Positions 62,960-64,000 of a stretch of DNA of 64,000 nt are shown piece after piece (position 1 is the stretch's first letter; each line of letters starts with the position of its first letter). The notes beneath the pieces were generated by a model. It saw nothing but the letters and a program-made list of their open reading frames with translations. It searched no databases and was not told where the DNA came from. A program made the translations under genes and the position numbers. The DNA comes from Massilia alkalitolerans DSM 17462. GTDB lineage: Bacteria; Pseudomonadota; Gammaproteobacteria; Burkholderiales; Burkholderiaceae_D. The stretch covers positions 1 to 64,000 of the forward strand of contig NZ_ATYR01000025.1 of NCBI RefSeq assembly GCF_000427785.1. The letters run 5' to 3'.

Positions 62960-64000
62960 ATGAATCGGCGTTCGTTCCTGCACCGTCACGCTATCCGCAG
63001 CGTCATCGTGTTTCGCGCCCTGCAGCTGGGGGACATGCTCTGTTCGGTACCGGCCCTGCGTGCACTGCGCACCGCCTTGCCGGACGCGCGGATCGTGCTC
63101 ACGGGCCTGCCCTGGGCGGCGCAGTTCGCCCGGCGCTTCGACGCCTACATCGACGATTTCATCCCCTTCCCGGGCCATCCGCTGCTGCCCGAGCAGGCGG
63201 TGCGCCACGAGGAACTCACGGCCTACTATGCGTCCATCTGCGAGCAGGGTTTCGACCTCGCCCTGCAGCTGCACGGCAGCGGCGACGTGACCAACCATAT
63301 CGTCGCCGGTTTCGGCGCCCGCGCCATGGCCGGTTTCAGCCGCGGTGAAGCAAGCCAGACCGAGCGCACCCTGCTCGTGCCCTGGCCCGACGCGGGCGCC
63401 GAACAGGAACGTCTGCTGATCCTGCCCGGGCGGCTGGGCGCGCCGGACGCCGGCGCCCAGCTCGAATTTCCTCTGCGGCGCGAAGACATCGACGAACTCG
63501 ACACCAGCAAGGTCGCCCCTGACCTCGAGCCCGGCAACTACATCTGCATCCATCCCGGCGCACGCAAGCGCGACAAATGCTGGCCTCCGGAACGCTTTGC
63601 GGAAGTGGCGGACCAGATCAGGCTGGAATTCGGCCTGGACACCGTCCTCACCGGTTCAGCCGACGAAGCCCCGCTCGCCCGCGCGGTCGCGGAGCACATG
63701 TGTTCGCCCGCGATCGAGGCCGCGGCGCCAATCTCGATCGGCGCCATGGCGGCCCTGATGAGCCGCTCGCGGCTGCTGATCTGCAACGACACCGGGGTAT
63801 CGCACATCGCGGCCGGCCTCGGGCTGAACAGCGTGGTGGTGTTCAGCAAGGCGGACATTGCCCGCTGGGCCCCGCTCGACCGCCTGCGCCACCGCTGCAT
63901 CTGGGATCCGGCCGCCGAGCGCGCCGCGGTGGTGCTCGAGCATGCTCGTGCCCTGCTTTCCGGGACGGAGCCGAGCGGACAACGCGCGACGGGCATGTGG
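62960..64000 (+). CDS. glycosyltransferase family 9 (heptosyltransferase-like), partial
   Basis: 347 codons up to the window end; no stop is reached. GT9 features: an N-terminal SVIVFRALQLGDMLCSVPALRALRTALPDARI, LQLHGSG, the central YICIHPGARKRDKCWPPERFAEV and near the C-terminus LLICNDTGVSHIAAGLG. Such enzymes add heptose or other sugars to the LPS core or related glycans. The start ATG 62960 has a ribosome binding site (ggag). Probably co-expressed with the carbamoyltransferase pair. Confidence 0.88.
   Translation, partial: MNRRSFLHRHAIRSVIVFRALQLGDMLCSVPALRALRTALPDARIVLTGLPWAAQFARRFDAYIDDFIPFPGHPLLPEQAVRHEELTAYYASICEQGFDLALQLHGSGDVTNHIVAGFGARAMAGFSRGEASQTERTLLVPWPDAGAEQERLLILPGRLGAPDAGAQLEFPLRREDIDELDTSKVAPDLEPGNYICIHPGARKRDKCWPPERFAEVADQIRLEFGLDTVLTGSADEAPLARAVAEHMCSPAIEAAAPISIGAMAALMSRSRLLICNDTGVSHIAAGLGLNSVVVFSKADIARWAPLDRLRHRCIWDPAAERAAVVLEHARALLSGTEPSGQRATGMW

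Overview
The window looks like the replication-origin region of a high-GC betaproteobacterium of the Oxalobacteraceae (Massilia-like). Evidence for this is the gene order mnmE / yidC-yidD-rnpA-rpmH / dnaA-dnaN-gyrB, a betaproteobacterial 16S rRNA 5' end, a second stand-alone IF-1 gene, an STAS-MlaE fusion, MSHA-type minor pilins and NMCC/DUF-type Burkholderiales small proteins. This is inferred from sequence features only; no database search was possible.

Layout. 1-480: 5' end of a 16S rRNA gene reading leftward, with its leader (boxA) and two promoters. 505-5976: a penicillin/AHL-acylase-type lipoprotein, an OmpA-family porin and a radical SAM protein. 6043-10820: a compact MCE/Mla-type lipid transport operon (STAS-permease, ATPase, MCE protein, auxiliary lipoprotein) followed by a VanZ-like membrane protein. 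10872-18208: a (2Fe-2S) protein, an alpha/beta hydrolase, a D,D-carboxypeptidase, an aldo/keto reductase, a ligand-less CsoR-like protein, pssA, a CAP-domain lipoprotein, an orphan Hpt protein, a small zinc-finger-like protein and a DUF1439 lipoprotein.

18285-25716 is an accessory island of visibly lower GC, inserted immediately downstream of mnmE. It is a three-gene operon. Gene 1 (1801 aa) fuses an SF1 Upf1-like helicase to the TOPRIM and other parts of a type IA topoisomerase, but the catalytic-tyrosine segment is absent and the order of the remaining parts is permuted. Gene 2 (341 aa, 4-bp overlap) carries the missing tyrosine motif, followed by a region with an HNH/AHH-like histidine motif. 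Gene 3 encodes a probable beta-propeller. I read this as a bipartite, permuted type IA topoisomerase coupled to a helicase: a reverse-gyrase-like idea built from different parts, perhaps a defence or mobile-element system. I know of no description of it and consider it the most interesting object here.

25800-35597: mnmE, yidC, yidD, rnpA, rpmH, the putative oriC/dnaA promoter region, dnaA, dnaN and gyrB, with REP-like palindromic repeats between dnaA and dnaN and a second inverted repeat between dnaN and gyrB. 35624-43316: an MFS carrier, a solitary HNH nuclease, a flavin reductase, an NHL-repeat lipoprotein, a NERD-helicase, a truncated desaturase and IF-1. 43317-46178: a class D beta-lactamase, then leuA preceded by about 400 bp holding two leucine-rich short reading frames that look like an attenuation leader. 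46340-51587: MshQ and four MSHA-type minor pseudopilin genes. 51635-59657: assorted metabolic genes (SDR, HAD, rtcB, LpxR-like, PAP2, folE, nudC) with an IS5-type remnant. 59832-64000: a carbamoyltransferase, a frameshifted N,N-dimethylformamidase-like gene and a family 9 glycosyltransferase that runs off the window, suggesting a surface-polysaccharide or modification locus.
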